Below, piece after piece: positions 62,563 through 64,000 of a DNA stretch of 64,000 nucleotides. The translations under genes and the position numbers were made by a program. The DNA is taken from NCBI RefSeq assembly GCF_018502385.1, contig NZ_CP075523.1:1054001-1118000 (forward strand). The letters are read 5' to 3'. This stretch comes from Synechococcus sp. LA31. Its GTDB lineage: Bacteria; Cyanobacteriota; Cyanobacteriia; PCC-6307; Cyanobiaceae. The notes beneath the pieces were generated by a model. That model was not told the DNA's origin. It saw only the letters and a list, made by a program, of their open reading frames with translations, and ran no database searches. The stretch's first letter is position 1. Each line of letters starts with the position of its first letter.

Positions 62563-64000
62563 TTAAAGAGATGCGGGGGAGCCGCTCTCCGCAGCCGTGG
62601 TGCCGGTTTCCAGCTCTAAGCCAGCGCGGCTGAGATTCCAGCGGTGGATCGCCACCGCTTCGGCGGAGCGGGCCGCCTGGAGGTTGCGTTGCGCGATCAA
62701 CAACTCGGTGATCGGAGCAACGCCAGCCCGGTAGCGCAGCAGTGCATCGCGCACAGCCTCGGCACCGGCAGCGGCGGCAGCCGCTGCGGCTCGCATTTGC
62801 GGCCCGGCGGCCTGGTGGCTGGCATAAAAGGTTTCCACCTGCTGAGTAATGGCCTGCTCCGCAATCTCGATCGCCAGCTCGCTCTGCTGAGCGCGGCGCT
62901 TGGCCAACGCAACGGCCTCGCGGGTGAGGCCGCCATCAAACAAAGGCTGGCGCAGCCCCAGCACCGCACCCCAGTCGTAGAAGCTGCCGGACACGCTGCC
63001 GCTGGTGTTCACGGTGGGGAGGTCAGGGCCTGCGGCGCCGTTCACCGAAACCCGGGGGCTGGTGTTGAGCACGGGCACGTTGAGCCAGTCGCCACTGATG
63101 CCCCCACCCAGCAACAGCCCGAGCTGGGGCATGCCCGAGGCACGGGCCACCTGGATGCGGGCGAGGTTGGCCTGGCGCTGCTGATCCAGGGCCTCAAGAG
63201 CCGGCCTGTCCTGCAACGCCCGTTGCAGCGTGGGATCTAAAGCGAGCGTCCAGGCCGGGCCGGGCCGTAGGGGGTCCTGAAGGATCACCTCCTTCTGCGG
63301 CGGCAGATCGAGCTGGCGAGCCAGGGCACTGAGGGCGATCGTGCGCTGCGAACGGGCTTCCGCCAAGCCCTGCCGGTCGGTTTCCACCAGGGCCTCGGCC
63401 TGGAGCGTGTCGATGCGCGCCGCCAAGCCTTCGCGGCGGATCGCGCGGGCATCGCTGAGCAGCCGCGTTGATACTTGCAGCGCGCTCTCCCACACGGGGA
63501 TCAGCGCATCGGCGAGCTGGGCGTTGAGATAGGCGGTCTGGATGGCGAAGCGCGTGCGCCGTTGCTGTTCACTTCCCTGCGCTTCAGCGGCCGCCACACC
63601 AGCCCGCGCCGCCTTCTGCAACGGCCCACGGCTGAAATCGATCAGCGGAACCGTGAGGGCAAGGCCCACATTCACAAAGGTGTTCTGCACCACGGCGTAG
63701 CCGTCGCCGCCCAGCTCGAAGTTGAGGTCGCCGATGGCGGGCAGGTTGGAGATGAAGCCGATGTCGGTACCCACCTGGCCGTAGGTGCCCAAGCCCACCA
63801 GATCGAGCTTGGGCATGAAGCGGGCGCGCGCCAGCCCCTGCAAGGCCCGGCTCTCATCCACCACCAGCCCGCTGTTGCGCAACGCCAACGACTGGCCCAT
63901 GCCGAGCGCGATGGCCTGATCAAGCGTGAGCGCCAAGGGCTGCTGTGGAGCCTCAGCCTTGGCGCTCGGCCTAGGTGCCGCCTGGGCTTGGAGCGGCATG
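62563..64000 (-). CDS. TolC-like outer-membrane efflux protein, 5' end outside the window
   Basis: The visible 478 aa form the TolC channel repeat: ALTLDQAIALGMGQSLALRNSGL near the start and, later, VALAKRRAQQSELAIEIAEQAITQQVETFYASHQ. TolC-type proteins form the outer-membrane duct of efflux and secretion systems. The frame runs to the window edge at 64000; the signal peptide is probably beyond it, so this entry is partial. It ends 9 nt before the small gene preceding selD. Confidence 0.85.
   Translation of the reverse strand, partial: MPLQAQAAPRPSAKAEAPQQPLALTLDQAIALGMGQSLALRNSGLVVDESRALQGLARARFMPKLDLVGLGTYGQVGTDIGFISNLPAIGDLNFELGGDGYAVVQNTFVNVGLALTVPLIDFSRGPLQKAARAGVAAAEAQGSEQQRRTRFAIQTAYLNAQLADALIPVWESALQVSTRLLSDARAIRREGLAARIDTLQAEALVETDRQGLAEARSQRTIALSALARQLDLPPQKEVILQDPLRPGPAWTLALDPTLQRALQDRPALEALDQQRQANLARIQVARASGMPQLGLLLGGGISGDWLNVPVLNTSPRVSVNGAAGPDLPTVNTSGSVSGSFYDWGAVLGLRQPLFDGGLTREAVALAKRRAQQSELAIEIAEQAITQQVETFYASHQAAGPQMRAAAAAAAAGAEAVRDALLRYRAGVAPITELLIAQRNLQAARSAEAVAIHRWNLSRAGLELETGTTAAESGSPASL

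Noticed and set aside
1-64000. CRISPR arrays, prophage genes, rRNA genes
   Set aside because: None seen: no regularly spaced repeats, no phage structural genes and no rRNA-like stretches.

Overview
The window comes from a GC-rich picocyanobacterium of the Synechococcus/Cyanobium lineage. This rests on the light-independent and photosynthetic markers present (chlH, a CP12-like protein, an NtcA site in front of a type III glutamine synthetase), on a phoB-phoR-ptrA cluster of the kind described in marine Synechococcus, and on many small proteins typical of this group. I found no rRNA, tRNA, CRISPR array or prophage. Coding density is very high, and many neighbouring genes overlap by 1-13 nt (TGATG, TAATG, ATGA, GTGA junctions).

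Layout. 1-18.2 kb is mainly core metabolism: dapB, chlH followed by a Nif11-like small gene and a CHASE-PAS-GGDEF diguanylate cyclase, folP-tpiA-S4 protein, an ABC exporter, cysK, an FAD monooxygenase, and glnN behind a perfect NtcA palindrome. 18.2-22.2 kb is a redox patch: pirin, FMN reductase, a type II-like sulfide:quinone oxidoreductase and, divergent from it, a rubrerythrin. 22.2-25.8 kb is a phosphate regulatory block: phoB, phoR, convergent ptrA, and a CHAD-domain protein. 26-36 kb holds corA, a cyclic-nucleotide-binding protein, an overlapping operon (NAD-binding membrane protein, phytase-like esterase, PhoX alkaline phosphatase), and an operon of a histidine phosphatase and a PAP2 acid phosphatase. 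An IS481-family element has inserted into the histidine phosphatase. 36-47 kb is ppk1, a frameshifted ArnT-like glycosyltransferase, pstCAB, an SphX-type and a PstS-type phosphate-binding protein, and a response regulator without its phospho-acceptor aspartate. 47-50.6 kb is arsR divergent from gap-arsJ (arsenate detoxification by 1-arseno-3-phosphoglycerate export) and three small ribbon-helix-helix genes. 50.9-64 kb holds a GH3 glycosidase, a lipase-crtQ-crtO-like operon, a choice-of-anchor-I protein, a CP12-like protein, a LuxR-type regulator, a fused oxidoreductase-SelD and the 3' part of a TolC-like gene.

How the genes work together. Most of 22-50 kb is about phosphorus: sensing (PhoBR, PtrA), uptake (PstSCAB, SphX), scavenging from organic P (PhoX, phytase-like, PAP2, histidine phosphatase), storage (Ppk1, CHAD) and protection from arsenate, the toxic phosphate analogue that enters by the same transporters (ArsR, Gap, ArsJ). 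Six stretches of tandem 8-nt TTAAC-like units with 3-nt spacers lie in front of ptrA, the CHAD gene, ppk1, pstC, sphX and pstS, so I read them as Pho boxes binding PhoB. I propose this as a phosphorus-arsenic island with one shared regulator. Two of its members or neighbours are freshly broken: the histidine phosphatase by the IS, the glycosyltransferase by a 4-bp tandem duplication.

No wholly new system could be proved from sequence alone. The best leads are the phosphorus regulon with its aspartate-less response regulator, the exactly reconstructable IS insertion, a 40-bp perfect palindrome near sqr, the CP12 variant missing its N-terminal half-site, and the carotenoid glycosyl/acyl transferase pair.
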